A stretch of 64,000 nt of DNA from Azospirillum endophyticum (GTDB taxonomy: Bacteria; Pseudomonadota; Alphaproteobacteria; Azospirillales; Azospirillaceae). Made by a program: the position numbers and the translations under genes. The stretch covers positions 4,997 through 68,996 of the forward strand of contig NZ_JAENHM010000003.1 of the NCBI RefSeq assembly GCF_016595245.1, written 5' to 3'. Position 1 is the first letter of the stretch. Each line of letters opens with the position of its first letter. This document shows positions 37,751-46,812 of the stretch, one piece after another. A model generated the notes under the pieces. That model worked only from the letters and a program-made list of their open reading frames with translations. It ran no database searches and was not told the DNA's origin.

Positions 37751-39070
37751 ATGCATCTGGCTCTGTTCTGCACCGAGGCCGGGATGCACGCCGGCGGCTG
37801 GCGTCACCCCGACGCCGGCACCGTGCGCCCGTTCGACCTCGGCTTCTACCGCGAGCTGGCGCTGAAGGCCGAAGCCGCCAAGCTCGACATGCTGTTCGTT
37901 GCCGACAAGCTCGGCCTCGACGATCTCTATGGCGGCGGGGTGGCGGCCACCGTCGCCCGCCGTCCCAACGCGCGGCCCGAACCGCTGACGCTGATCGCGG
38001 CGCTGGCCGGCGCCACCGGCCGGATTGGTCTGGGCGCCACGGTGTCCACCAGCTATGCCGAGCCCTATCACGTCGCCCGCATGTTCGCGACCATCGACCA
38101 TCTCAGCGGCGGACGGGCGGCGTGGAACGCCGTCACCTCGGTCAGCGACAGCGAGGCCCGCAATTTCGGGCGCGCCGCCCATCTCGACCATGCCAGCCGC
38201 TATGAGCGCGCCGACGAGTTCATCGACGTGGTGCGCAAGCTGTGGGACAGCTGGGAGGAGGACGCGATCCAGCCGGACAAGGAGTCCGGCCGCTTCGCCG
38301 ACGACCGCCGCGTCCATTACATCGACCATGAGGGCCGCCATTTCCGCGTCCGCGGCCCGCTGAACGTCGAACGGCCGCCGCAGGGCCATCCCGTCGTCAT
38401 CCAGGCCGGCGTGTCCGGCACCTTCCAGGACATCGCCACCCGGCAGGCCGATCTGGTCTTCACCGTGCAGCCCGATCTCGACGGCGCCAAGCGGGCCTAT
38501 GCCGTCTTCAAGGCCCAGGTCGCCGCCAACGGGCGCCCGCCTGGCAGCGTCAAGGTGCTGCCCGGCATCATGCCGATCGTCGGGCGCAGCGATGCCGAGG
38601 CCGAAGACATCCGCGCCGAACTGCGCGCGCTGATCGATCCGGTGGCCGGCCTGACCTTCATGTCCGGCAGCATGAATTACGACCTGTCGCGCCATCCGCT
38701 GGACGGCCCCTTCCCCGATCTGCGCGACGTCATCACCGGCAGCCGCGGGCGCTTCCAGCGGGTGATCGCCGACGCGCTGGAGCGCGGCGCCACCGTCGCC
38801 GAGGTCGGGGCGGCCTATGTCGAGAGCCTATCCTTCGCCGTCGCCGCCGGATCGCCGCAGACGGTCGCCGACATTTTGGAACAGTGGGTCACGGAACAGG
38901 CGGCCGACGGCTTCGTCCTGATGCCGCCCTATCTGCCGGGCGGCGTCGACGGTTTCCTGACGCTGGTGGTGCCCGAATTGCAGCGGCGCGGCCTGTTCCG
39001 GCGCGAGTATGGCGGGGCCACGCTGCGCGACCATCTCGGGCTGGACCGGCCGGCGTCACGCTATGCGTGA
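37751..39070 (+). CDS. NtaA/SnaA/DszA-family FMNH2-dependent monooxygenase (copy 4)
   Basis: A 439-aa member of the luciferase-like NtaA/SnaA/DszA family. Seen: H-V-A-R-M-F-A-T-I-D-H-L, G-R-A-A-W-N-A-V-T-S, the insert with D-K-E-S-G-R-F, and the C-terminal V-P-E-L-Q-R-R-G-L-F-R-R-E-Y. It is the fourth such enzyme in the window and resembles copy 3 more than copies 1-2 in the middle region (W-D-S-W-E, D-K-E-S-G-R-F). It lies between an SsuA-like gene and an SsuC-SsuB pair, the place SsuD occupies in classical sulfonate operons, but it belongs to a different branch. Reduced FMN must come from an unlinked reductase. Confidence 0.92.
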   Translation: MHLALFCTEAGMHAGGWRHPDAGTVRPFDLGFYRELALKAEAAKLDMLFVADKLGLDDLYGGGVAATVARRPNARPEPLTLIAALAGATGRIGLGATVSTSYAEPYHVARMFATIDHLSGGRAAWNAVTSVSDSEARNFGRAAHLDHASRYERADEFIDVVRKLWDSWEEDAIQPDKESGRFADDRRVHYIDHEGRHFRVRGPLNVERPPQGHPVVIQAGVSGTFQDIATRQADLVFTVQPDLDGAKRAYAVFKAQVAANGRPPGSVKVLPGIMPIVGRSDAEAEDIRAELRALIDPVAGLTFMSGSMNYDLSRHPLDGPFPDLRDVITGSRGRFQRVIADALERGATVAEVGAAYVESLSFAVAAGSPQTVADILEQWVTEQAADGFVLMPPYLPGGVDGFLTLVVPELQRRGLFRREYGGATLRDHLGLDRPASRYA

Positions 39071-39304
39071 CGCTGCCGCCGAGGGCGACAAAATATACAA
39101 ATATGATATGTGTTATATATTTTATTTGTTGACTGTTTTAGTAGATTAAATCAGGCTGGGATCGGTTGATTGCCCCGCCTGTCCGGCGCGCCGCCTTCCC
39201 GCCCGGCCATGCCATCGCCGGGCACGCCATCTGCCGCCGCGACCGGCGCCAAATCGACTCCTCATTCCTCGACAAGCCGCCCTGCCCAGCCGTGGAGATC
39301 CCGC
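39071..39304. promoter_or_regulatory. 234-nt gap with AT-rich dyads before ssuC-like gene
   Basis: An AT-rich block (39085-39150) with two inverted-repeat pairs: aaaatata/tatatttt (39090-39097, 39116-39123) and acaaat/atttgt (39097-39102, 39124-39129). A TTGACT at 39129-39134 could be a -35 but no -10 at proper spacing was found. It may be an internal promoter giving the downstream SsuCB-SsuA-BisC genes separate control. Confidence 0.45.
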
Positions 39305-40180
39305 ATGAGCAGCCTCGACAGCAGTTTCGGCGTCCGCCGCGCCGCCACGCCGCAAGCACCGGCCGCGGCGAAACGGGTGCGCCGCCCGATCTCCGATCCA
39401 CCGCACCGCATCGGCACGAGAGCCCATGTCGCCCTGTCCTGGATCGCACCGGTCCTGCTGATCGCGGTGTGGGAGTGGCTGGCCCGCATCGGCTGGGTCG
39501 AGCCGCAGGTGCTGCCGGCGCCCAGCAAGGTGGTGGCCACCGCCTGGAAGCTGACGCTGTACGGCACGCTGCTGCGCGACCTCGGCACCAGCCTGCTGCG
39601 GGCGGCAGCCGGCTTCGCCATCGGCGGCGGCATCGGCTTCGCGCTCGGCACGCTGGTCGGCTTCTCCCGGCTGGCCGAGGCGCTGGTCGACCGCAGCGTG
39701 CAGATGATCCGCGCCATCCCCTTCCTGGCGCTGCTGCCGCTGGTGATTGTGTGGTTCGGGGTCGGCGAGGGGCAGAAGATCTTCCTGGTCTCGCTGGGCG
39801 TCGCCTTCCCGGTCTACATCAACACCACCCTCGGCATCCGGCAGGTCGATCCCAAGCTGCTGGAGCTGGGCCGGGTGCGTGGCCTGTCCACCGCACTGCT
39901 GATCCGCCGGATCGTCCTGCCGGGCGCCCTGCCCTCCATTCTCACCGGCGTTCGCTATGCGCTGGCGACGGCATGGCTGGCGCTGGTGGTGGCGGAGACC
40001 ATCGGCGCGCAGGCTGGGTTGGGCTTCCTCGCCATGGACGCGCGCGAGTTCCTGCGCACCGACGTGATCGTGCTGACCATCGTCATCTACGCCCTGATCG
40101 GCGTGCTGGCCGACAGCATGGCCCGGCTGCTGGAGCGCCGCCTGCTGGCCTGGCATCCGAATTATGGAGCCGCCCGATGA
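39305..40180 (+). CDS. SsuC-type ABC transporter permease
   Basis: A 291-aa inner-membrane permease of the NitT/TauT family with about six spans after a basic N-terminal tail. Seen: L-P-A-P-S-K-V-V near the start, the cytoplasmic loop with G-R-V-R-G-L-S and the downstream P-G-A-L-P-S-I-L-T-G, as in SsuC. The start at 39305 has GGAG 8 nt upstream; a longer frame to 39170 reads through a low-complexity leader. Its stop overlaps the ATPase start (ATGA). Confidence 0.92.
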   Translation: MSSLDSSFGVRRAATPQAPAAAKRVRRPISDPPHRIGTRAHVALSWIAPVLLIAVWEWLARIGWVEPQVLPAPSKVVATAWKLTLYGTLLRDLGTSLLRAAAGFAIGGGIGFALGTLVGFSRLAEALVDRSVQMIRAIPFLALLPLVIVWFGVGEGQKIFLVSLGVAFPVYINTTLGIRQVDPKLLELGRVRGLSTALLIRRIVLPGALPSILTGVRYALATAWLALVVAETIGAQAGLGFLAMDAREFLRTDVIVLTIVIYALIGVLADSMARLLERRLLAWHPNYGAAR

Positions 40181-40887
40181 GCACCCTTACCATCTCGGAC
40201 GCCGGCCCCGCCGTCACCGTCACCGGCCTGCGCCGGGCCTATGGCCGCCGCGTGGTGATCGACGCGCTGGATTTGCGCATCGAGCGCGGCGAGTTCGTCG
40301 CCCTGCTGGGCGAGAGCGGCTGCGGCAAGACCACACTGCTGCGGGCGCTGGCCGGGCTGGATCCGATCCAGGGCGGCCGCATCGACGCTCCCGGCAAGCC
40401 GGCGGTGGTGTTCCAGGAGCCGCGCCTGCTGCCCTGGGACAGCCTGTGGCGCAACGTCTCGCTCGGCCTGCCGGAGCGCGGCGCGCGCGAGGCCGCGGCG
40501 GCGGCGCTGGCCGAGGTGGGCTTGGGCAACCGGCTGGACGACTGGCCGCGCAACCTGTCCGGCGGTCAGGCCCAGCGCGTGGCGCTGGCGAGGGCGCTGG
40601 TGCAGGAGCCGGAGCTTCTGCTGCTCGACGAGCCCTTCGCGGCGCTCGACGCGCTGACCCGCATCCGCATGCACGGGCTGGTCAAGGAGCTGGTGGCCCG
40701 CCACCGGCCGGGCGTCCTGCTGGTCACCCACGACGTGGAGGAGGCGATCCGGCTGGCCGACCGCATCCTGGTGATGCGGGACGGCGTCATTGCCGCCGAA
40801 CATCTGCCGGAAACCACCGCCGATCCCCAGCGCTTCCGCGCGCTGCTGCTGGCGGAGCTGGGCGTGCAGGGAAGCGCCGCCGCCTGA
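40177..40887 (+). CDS. SsuB-type ABC transporter ATPase
   Basis: A 236-aa ATPase. Seen: Walker A G-E-S-G-C-G-K-T, a Q-loop in V-V-F-Q-E-P-R-L-L-P-W typical of SsuB/TauB, signature L-S-G-G-Q, Walker B L-L-L-D-E-P-F-A-A-L-D, and switch His in L-V-T-H-D-V-E-E-A. It overlaps the permease gene by 4 nt. With two SsuA-like binding proteins nearby (36654 and 40945) it energises a sulfonate-type importer. Confidence 0.94.
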   Translation: MSTLTISDAGPAVTVTGLRRAYGRRVVIDALDLRIERGEFVALLGESGCGKTTLLRALAGLDPIQGGRIDAPGKPAVVFQEPRLLPWDSLWRNVSLGLPERGAREAAAAALAEVGLGNRLDDWPRNLSGGQAQRVALARALVQEPELLLLDEPFAALDALTRIRMHGLVKELVARHRPGVLLVTHDVEEAIRLADRILVMRDGVIAAEHLPETTADPQRFRALLLAELGVQGSAAA

Positions 40888-40944
40888 CCGATCCCCGTCT
40901 TGCCACATCCGCCCAACCTAATGCCCGACCGAACGAGCCTTCCG

Positions 40945-41982
40945 ATGACCGATCCGTTCCGCTCCCCCACCACCCGTCGCGCCTTCCTCGCCCGCTCGCT
41001 GATCGGCGCCGGCGCTGCCGGCCTCGCTGGCGGCTTCGATCCGCTGGCCGGCACCCTGCCGGCCGCCCGGGCCGCCACCCAGACCGGCGAGGGCCGCAAC
41101 ACCGACACCATCCGCCTGACCTGGGGATTCTCCGGTCTGGCCTTCATCGCCAAGGAGCGGGGAGAGCTGGAGAAGACCCTGGCGAAGGACAACATCAAGG
41201 TCGAGTGGCTCGGTCCCTTCCCCAACCATGCGCCGACCTTGCAGGCGGTGACCGGCGGCACCGCCGATTTCAGCTTCGGGGGCAGCACCACCCCGGCGCT
41301 GGCCGCGATCATCGCCGGCTCACCGCTGGTCTTCAGCCTGTTCCTGAACTACACCCCGCGCACCACCGCGATCATCGCCAAGGACGGCTCGGGCATCGAC
41401 AAGGTCACCGATCTGGTCGGCAGGTCGGTCGCGGTCAACCGCTCCGGCCTGGGCGAGTTCCTGCTGGTGGCGGCGCTGGAAAAGCACGGCGTCGACCGCT
41501 CGAAGGTGAATTTCGTCCATCTCAACCCGCCGGACGCCGCCCCGGCGCTGGCATCGGGCAAGGTGGACGCGTGGTCGATGTGGAGCCCCGGCGTCGACAT
41601 CGCCCGGCTGGAGTACAAGGCGCACGACATCTTCCAGGAGGAACGCGACCTCGATTTCCAGATCGATTTCACCAGCTACCTGACCCGCCGCCGCTTCGCC
41701 CAGGAGAATCCGGCCCTGATCCGCGCCCTCAACGCGGCCTTCACCGCCGAAGCGGCCTGGGCCTCGGCGAACACGGTGGAGGCGGAAACCATCGTCCAGG
41801 CCAAGGCCGGCTATCGCGACGAGATCCGCGACGGCTACATCGCGCTGAAGCGGCAGTACCGGCTCTATCCGGTCAGCGACGCAACCTTCGTCGGCGATCT
41901 CCAGAAGGCGGCCGACTGGCTGGTCGCCCGCCGCATCCTGCCGGAACCGGTCAGGGTCGCCGACCATCTGGCGGCGCTGTGA
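40945..41982 (+). CDS. SsuA-type ABC substrate-binding protein (second), Tat signal
   Basis: A 345-aa binding protein of the sulfonate/nitrate type. N-terminal T-T-R-R-A-F-L motif (RR at 11-12), hydrophobic stretch and cleavage near A-A-R-A-A-T. Mature features: F-S-F-G-G-S-T-T-P, G-R-S-V-A-V-N-R-S-G and A-S-G-K-V-D-A-W-S-M-W. The start is uncertain: ATG at 40945 is used, an ATG at 40921 is possible and neither has a strong ribosome site. It follows SsuB and its stop shares one base with the next gene's ATG, which couples it to the molybdoenzyme. Confidence 0.87.
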   Translation: MTDPFRSPTTRRAFLARSLIGAGAAGLAGGFDPLAGTLPAARAATQTGEGRNTDTIRLTWGFSGLAFIAKERGELEKTLAKDNIKVEWLGPFPNHAPTLQAVTGGTADFSFGGSTTPALAAIIAGSPLVFSLFLNYTPRTTAIIAKDGSGIDKVTDLVGRSVAVNRSGLGEFLLVAALEKHGVDRSKVNFVHLNPPDAAPALASGKVDAWSMWSPGVDIARLEYKAHDIFQEERDLDFQIDFTSYLTRRRFAQENPALIRALNAAFTAEAAWASANTVEAETIVQAKAGYRDEIRDGYIALKRQYRLYPVSDATFVGDLQKAADWLVARRILPEPVRVADHLAAL

Positions 41983-44282
41983 TGGGCGGCGGGGACGGCT
42001 TCACCGCGACGCATTGGGGGGTCTACCGGCCGCGGGTGACGGAGGGCAGGCTGACCGCGCTGGACCCGGCCCCGTGGGACGAGGCGCCGTCTACCATCGG
42101 CCGGTCGGTGGTCGACGGCATCGACGCCCCCGCCCGCATCCGCCGCCCGGCGGTGCGCGAAGGCTTCCTGCGCCATGGTCCGGCCTCGCGCGACGGGCGC
42201 GGACGCGAACCGTTCGTGGAAGTGTCGTGGGACGAGGCGCTCGACCTCGCGGCCGGCGAGCTGGACCGGGTGCGGCTGGACCATGGCAACGCCGCCATCT
42301 TCGGCGGCTCCTATGGCTGGGCCAGCGCCGGCCGCTTCCACCACGCCCAGAGCCAGCTTCACCGCTTCCTCAACTGCATCGGCGGCTATACGGCGCACAG
42401 CGACACCTACAGCCTGGGCGCCGGGCGGGTGCTGATGCCGCGCATCCTGGCGTCGATGGACGACCTGATGCTGTCCCACACCGCCTGGACCAGCCTGGAA
42501 AAGCATTGCGAGCTGTTCGTCGCCTTCGGCGGCCTGCCGGCCCGCAACGCCCAGGTCGGATCGGGCGGGGCCAGCGACCATCTGGTCAAGCCGGCGCTGG
42601 GCCGGCTGGCGGCGGCCGGTGTCCGCTTCGTCAATGTCAGCCCGGTGCGCCACGACCTCGACGACGTGCCCGGCGCGGAGTGGATCGCCATCCGGCCCGG
42701 CACCGACACCGCCTTCATGCTCGGCCTCGCCTACACGCTGGTGGCGGACGGGCTGGCGGATGGCGAATTCCTCGCCCGCTGTACCATCGGCTATGACGGG
42801 TTTCACCGCTATCTGACCGGCGAGGCCGATGGCGTCGCCAAGGATGCCGGCTGGGCCGCCGCCATCGCCGGCGTGCCGGCGGAGACCATCGTGACGCTGG
42901 CCCGCCGCATGGCCGGCAGCCGGACCATGATGAATCTCGCCTGGTCGCTGCAACGGGCGGTGCATGGCGAACAGCCCTTCTGGATGGGGGTGACACTGGC
43001 GGCGATGCTGGGCCAGATCGGCACGCCCGGCGGCGGGCTGGGGGTCGGCTATTCGGTGATGAACACCATGGGGTCGGGCCGGCGCCGGGTGACCGGGCCA
43101 CGGCTGCCGCAGGGACGCAACCCGGTGGACACCGCCATCCCGGTCGCCCGCATCGCCGACATGCTGCTCAACCCCGGCGCCTCCTACCGCTACAATGGGC
43201 AGACACGGCGCTATCCCGACATCCGGCTGGTCCATTGGGCCGGCGGCAACGCCTTCCACCACCATCAGGACATCAACCGGCTGGTCCAGGCATGGCGGCG
43301 GCCGGAGACGGTCATCGTCCAGGACCCCTTCTGGACCGCCCAGGCGAAATTCGCCGACATCGTGCTGCCGGCGACCACAGCATTGGAGCGCGACGACATC
43401 GGCGGCGCCACCGGCGACCGCTTTCTGGTGTGGATGGCCCGCGCCCTCGATCCGGTCGGCGAAGCGCGCGACGACCACGCCATCCTCGCCGGGCTTGCCC
43501 GCCGGCTGGGGGTGGAAGCGGACTTCACCGGCGGCCTGACCACCGAGGAGTGGCTGGAGCGGCTCTATGAGGAATGCCGGTTCAACGCCCCGGTGCCGCT
43601 GCCGGACTTCCGCAGCTTCCTGGCGGCCGGGCTTGCCGAAATCCCCCTGGTCGAGCCGGAGAAAATCCTGCTGCAAGCCTTCCGCGCCGACCCCGACGGA
43701 TCGCCGCTGCCCACCCCGTCGGGCCGGATCGAGATCGGCTCCGCCACCATCGCCGGTTTCGGCCTACCCGACTGCCCCGGCCATCCGGTGTGGCGCGACC
43801 CGGCGGAGCATCCGGGGCTGGCCGGCGACGACGGCCCGCTGCATCTGCTGTCCTGCCAGCCGGCGACCCGCCTGCACAGCCAGTACGACCATGCCGCGGT
43901 CAGCCGGGAGAGCAAGATCGCCGGGCGGGAGCCGATCCGCATCCATCCGGACGACGCGGCGGCGCGCGGCATCGGCGATGGCGAGGTGGTACGGGTGTTC
44001 AACCGGCGCGGCGCCTTCCTGGCCGGCGCGGTGCTGACCGACGGCATCCGGCCCGGCGTGCTGCAGATCGCCACCGGCGCCTGGTACGATCCGGTCGATC
44101 CCGCCACCGACGGCAGCCTCGACGCCCACGGCAATCCCAACATGGTGACGCCCGACACCGGCACCTCGGCCCTTGCCCAGGGCTGTTCGGCCCAGAGCGC
44201 CCTGGTGGAGATCGAGCGCTTCACCGGCCATTTGCCGGCAATCCGCGCCTTCCAGCCGCCGCGCTTCGTCAACCGCCCATGA
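41982..44282 (+). CDS. BisC/DMSO-reductase-type molybdopterin oxidoreductase
   Basis: A 766-aa molybdoenzyme of the type III DMSO reductase group (BisC, TorA, DorA). Seen: G-G-S-Y-G-W-A-S-A-G-R near 108-118, Ser144 in D-T-Y-S-L-G-A (position of the serine ligand to Mo), G-G-G-L-G-V-G-Y in the middle and the C-terminal H-G-N-P-N-M-V-T-P-D cofactor segment. There is no N-terminal Fe-S motif and no Tat signal, so it should be cytoplasmic like biotin sulfoxide reductase. These enzymes reduce S- or N-oxides. Coupled to a sulfonate-type importer, it may reduce an imported sulfoxide (inference). Confidence 0.92.
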   Translation: MGGGDGFTATHWGVYRPRVTEGRLTALDPAPWDEAPSTIGRSVVDGIDAPARIRRPAVREGFLRHGPASRDGRGREPFVEVSWDEALDLAAGELDRVRLDHGNAAIFGGSYGWASAGRFHHAQSQLHRFLNCIGGYTAHSDTYSLGAGRVLMPRILASMDDLMLSHTAWTSLEKHCELFVAFGGLPARNAQVGSGGASDHLVKPALGRLAAAGVRFVNVSPVRHDLDDVPGAEWIAIRPGTDTAFMLGLAYTLVADGLADGEFLARCTIGYDGFHRYLTGEADGVAKDAGWAAAIAGVPAETIVTLARRMAGSRTMMNLAWSLQRAVHGEQPFWMGVTLAAMLGQIGTPGGGLGVGYSVMNTMGSGRRRVTGPRLPQGRNPVDTAIPVARIADMLLNPGASYRYNGQTRRYPDIRLVHWAGGNAFHHHQDINRLVQAWRRPETVIVQDPFWTAQAKFADIVLPATTALERDDIGGATGDRFLVWMARALDPVGEARDDHAILAGLARRLGVEADFTGGLTTEEWLERLYEECRFNAPVPLPDFRSFLAAGLAEIPLVEPEKILLQAFRADPDGSPLPTPSGRIEIGSATIAGFGLPDCPGHPVWRDPAEHPGLAGDDGPLHLLSCQPATRLHSQYDHAAVSRESKIAGREPIRIHPDDAAARGIGDGEVVRVFNRRGAFLAGAVLTDGIRPGVLQIATGAWYDPVDPATDGSLDAHGNPNMVTPDTGTSALAQGCSAQSALVEIERFTGHLPAIRAFQPPRFVNRP

Positions 44283-44339
44283 GGCGTGCCGGCACGGCGG
44301 TGACGGCGGGTTCAGCGACCGGATAGGCCGACGTTGCGT

Positions 44340-45092
44340 TCAGGCCGTCCATATGCGTCCGGTTCTCAGAACATATGCCCAACTCAGCCGCCCATTGCGT
44401 TCAGCCTGCCGGGCAGCCCGTTCAAAGTCGTAGGGCACGCTTCTGGACTCGATGCTCCACGAGCCTTGGGCGTGGCGATGCGCAATCAGGTAACGCGCTC
44501 TTGGGCCGCCGGCTTCGGCGATATCCGGATCGTTTCCGTCATCGTCATAGGCGGGCAAGCCGATGCTGCCGGGATTGGCGACGATCCTGCCATTCTGCAG
44601 CGTGACCGTGCGGGGAACATGGGTGTGCCCGCACAGCGCGAGCCGATGACTTGTCGCGAATGCGGCGACTTCCTCGACCGTCGCCTTTCGCATCGCTCCG
44701 GGCCGGCCACGGTGAAGCCAATACGCCGTATCGCTGTCGGGGGTCCCGTGGCACAGCAGAAGATCCGATGCGAGAGCGATATGGCCGGGCAATCCGGCCA
44801 GCCATGCCTTCTGATCCGGGCGGAGCCGGGACAGAGCGAAGCCGTCGGAGGTGGCGGGGTCGCCGGTCCCCGCCGTCAGCATCTGTCGTTCATGGTTTCC
44901 CGCGAGGGTCGGCCAGCCGAGCGCCATCAGCAAGTCGGCGGTTTCGCTCGGCCACAGCGGACCGGACAGAGAGTCTCCGAGATTGACGACGAGATCGGCA
45001 CCTGAAGACGCGATGTCGTCGATCACGGCGTCGAGCGCCGGCAGATTGCCGTGTATGTCCGAAACCACGGCAAGCGTCATCGTCGGCTTCAT
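44340..45092 (-). CDS. calcineurin-like metallophosphoesterase (YfcE/MJ0936-type)
   Basis: A 250-aa phosphoesterase. The metal-binding motifs are all present: D12-x-H14 (S-D-I-H-G-N), G-D at 39-40, G-N-H-E at 65-68, C-H-G-T-P in the middle and G-H-T-H-V-P later. It resembles bacterial proteins that hydrolyse phosphodiesters or monoesters with two metal ions. The start at 45092 is supported by ATGA overlap with the AEC gene; an ATG four codons downstream (45080) is an alternative. Last gene of the four-gene minus-strand operon with a pyruvate-kinase-like enzyme and two transporters. The substrate is unknown. Confidence 0.88.
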   Translation of the reverse strand: MKPTMTLAVVSDIHGNLPALDAVIDDIASSGADLVVNLGDSLSGPLWPSETADLLMALGWPTLAGNHERQMLTAGTGDPATSDGFALSRLRPDQKAWLAGLPGHIALASDLLLCHGTPDSDTAYWLHRGRPGAMRKATVEEVAAFATSHRLALCGHTHVPRTVTLQNGRIVANPGSIGLPAYDDDGNDPDIAEAGGPRARYLIAHRHAQGSWSIESRSVPYDFERAARQAERNGRLSWAYVLRTGRIWTA

Positions 45093-46015
45093 GCCTGCGG
45101 CCACGTCAGGGCAACCAGCAGGGCCGGTATGGAAACTGCCGCAAGCGCCGTCTGGATGCTGATGATGCCAGCGGCGACGCGGTGATCCCCACCGAGGATG
45201 CGGGCCATGATGTAGGTCGATGGGGTGCAGGGCAAGGCATTGAACAGGACCACTGCGCTCAATGTGACACCACGCAGGCCGAGCATGCTTCCGATGGCGT
45301 AGGTGGCGAGCGGCACCAGGGCGAGCTTGACGACGCTCGACTGCATCACCGGTCCACGAGAAACGCGAGCGGCCGTCATGTCGAGACCGGCTCCCACCGC
45401 GAGGAGGCCGAGGGGAAGCGAGGCGCCGCCAAGGATTGTCAGGACCGAGGCCATGGCTTTCGGGACCGGCAGCCCCGATCCGTTCACCAGCGCCCCGGCC
45501 AGCACCGACAGGATGACCGGGTTGGTCAGGATCGTTTTGGCCAGACGGCCCTTGTCGACCGGACCATCCTTTCCATGGATCGCCAGCACGACGATCGATC
45601 CGACATTCAGAAGCGGAATCATGATTGCGATCGCGACGGCGGTCACGGTGAGTCCGGATTGTCCATAGAGCGCGGTGGCCGCGGCAACTCCGACATAGGT
45701 GTTCGGCCGCAGCGCGCCCTGAAGGACGGACGAGAAGACCGGGCCGGGTTGTGGATGGAACAGACGCCATGCATAAAGGATGGAACCACCGACGAGGACG
45801 GCGCCCAAAAGCGTCATCGCCATTGGGCGCAACGACAGTCCACCGAACGACGCCGTCGCGATCTGGCTGAACATCAACGCCGGGAAGAGACAGAAGTAAT
45901 TCAGCTTCTCACAGGGAAGCCAGAATTCGTCGGCAACCAACCCGCGGTGACGCAGGGCAAATCCCATGACGATCAGGACGAAGATGGGCACGAGCGCGGT
46001 TACGATTTCCAACAT
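45089..46015 (-). CDS. auxin efflux carrier (AEC) family transporter
   Basis: A 308-aa inner-membrane protein with about ten hydrophobic spans, starting M-L-E-I-V-T-A-L-V-P-I-F-V-L, typical of AEC/malonate transporters. Seen: L-R-P-N-T-Y-V-G-V-A in the central re-entrant region and L-P-C-T-P-S-T-Y near the end. AEC proteins move small carboxylates across the membrane, mostly as exporters. An in-frame extension to 46120 is low-complexity and enters the neighbouring gene. It follows the TauE-like gene by 19 nt. The cargo is unknown but probably an organic acid. Confidence 0.88.
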   Translation of the reverse strand: MLEIVTALVPIFVLIVMGFALRHRGLVADEFWLPCEKLNYFCLFPALMFSQIATASFGGLSLRPMAMTLLGAVLVGGSILYAWRLFHPQPGPVFSSVLQGALRPNTYVGVAAATALYGQSGLTVTAVAIAIMIPLLNVGSIVVLAIHGKDGPVDKGRLAKTILTNPVILSVLAGALVNGSGLPVPKAMASVLTILGGASLPLGLLAVGAGLDMTAARVSRGPVMQSSVVKLALVPLATYAIGSMLGLRGVTLSAVVLFNALPCTPSTYIMARILGGDHRVAAGIISIQTALAAVSIPALLVALTWPQA

Positions 46016-46034
46016 TTCATGACTTTCCGGTCGG

Positions 46035-46769
46035 CTACAGGCTGGCTTTTGCGAGCACGGCAACGCCGTAGACGGCAATGAACCCGGTGACGGCGCGCTC
46101 ATAGGCGACGGCGGAAGCACGATGGAAGACCAGCCGGCCGGCGACGGCGTAAACGAAGGCCGCGGTGGCCGCCGCCGCCAAGCTGTGGTAGCCGAGCGCT
46201 TCGGGCCGCAGGACCGCGAGCATGGCGATCTGCACCATCCCGAAGAAAAGGTAATACACGGAAACGGTTGCCCTTACGGCGTGCTTGGTCCCGTTGATCG
46301 ATGCTGCATAAACCGACAGAAGGGCGCCGCCCATGTTGGTGAAGCCATGCAAGATACCCATTGCGACCAGATAGGTCCGTTCCGCCCGGTCGATCATGCG
46401 CCCGATGCGCTGTTGCAGAGCGGTATTCACGCGTATGGCCGACGCGGCGATCATGACGAGACCGATCACGAGGTCGATCTTCGTGTGGAAATCGAACAGC
46501 AGGACGATCCCCAGGCTTGCCGCGAGGGGGACAATACACAGAAGCGGCTTGCCACCCTTCCAGACGGCCTGCGCATGCTTTGCGTCGCCGGAGACCTGAA
46601 TGACGGAAATGGCGACGGATGCGGGGAGGAGCCAGCCGAGCGCATCCGAGAAGGGAAGCCCGAGCACGAGCAGAGTCGGGGTTCCGAACACCAGAAGCCC
46701 CATGCCGAAGACCGATTGAACGAGTGCGAAAACGCTGATGACGGACGCGATCAAAAGAGCCTGATCCAT
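46035..46769 (-). CDS. TauE/SafE (DUF81) family sulfite/organosulfonate exporter-like protein
   Basis: A 244-aa protein with about eight hydrophobic spans. The N-terminal repeat has G-M-G-L-L-V-F-G-T-P, the hallmark glycine-rich loop of the TauE/SafE family; the second repeat around G-F-T-N-M-G-G-A has the corresponding internal-repeat form. GGAGG lies 6 nt before the ATG. The family includes sulfite and sulfoacetate exporters, which fits the sulfur theme of the region. It lies 43 nt after the pyruvate-kinase-like gene and 19 nt before the AEC gene. Confidence 0.85.
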   Translation of the reverse strand: MDQALLIASVISVFALVQSVFGMGLLVFGTPTLLVLGLPFSDALGWLLPASVAISVIQVSGDAKHAQAVWKGGKPLLCIVPLAASLGIVLLFDFHTKIDLVIGLVMIAASAIRVNTALQQRIGRMIDRAERTYLVAMGILHGFTNMGGALLSVYAASINGTKHAVRATVSVYYLFFGMVQIAMLAVLRPEALGYHSLAAAATAAFVYAVAGRLVFHRASAVAYERAVTGFIAVYGVAVLAKASL

Positions 46770-46812
46770 ACGATGCCTCCGGCTTGTCGAGATTCGCGTA
46801 ACGGCCGGCTTT

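Noticed and set aside
44285-44296. Palindrome cgtgccggcacg between convergent genes
   Set aside because: Only 12 bases with no loop and no T-run; too short to call a terminator in GC-rich DNA.
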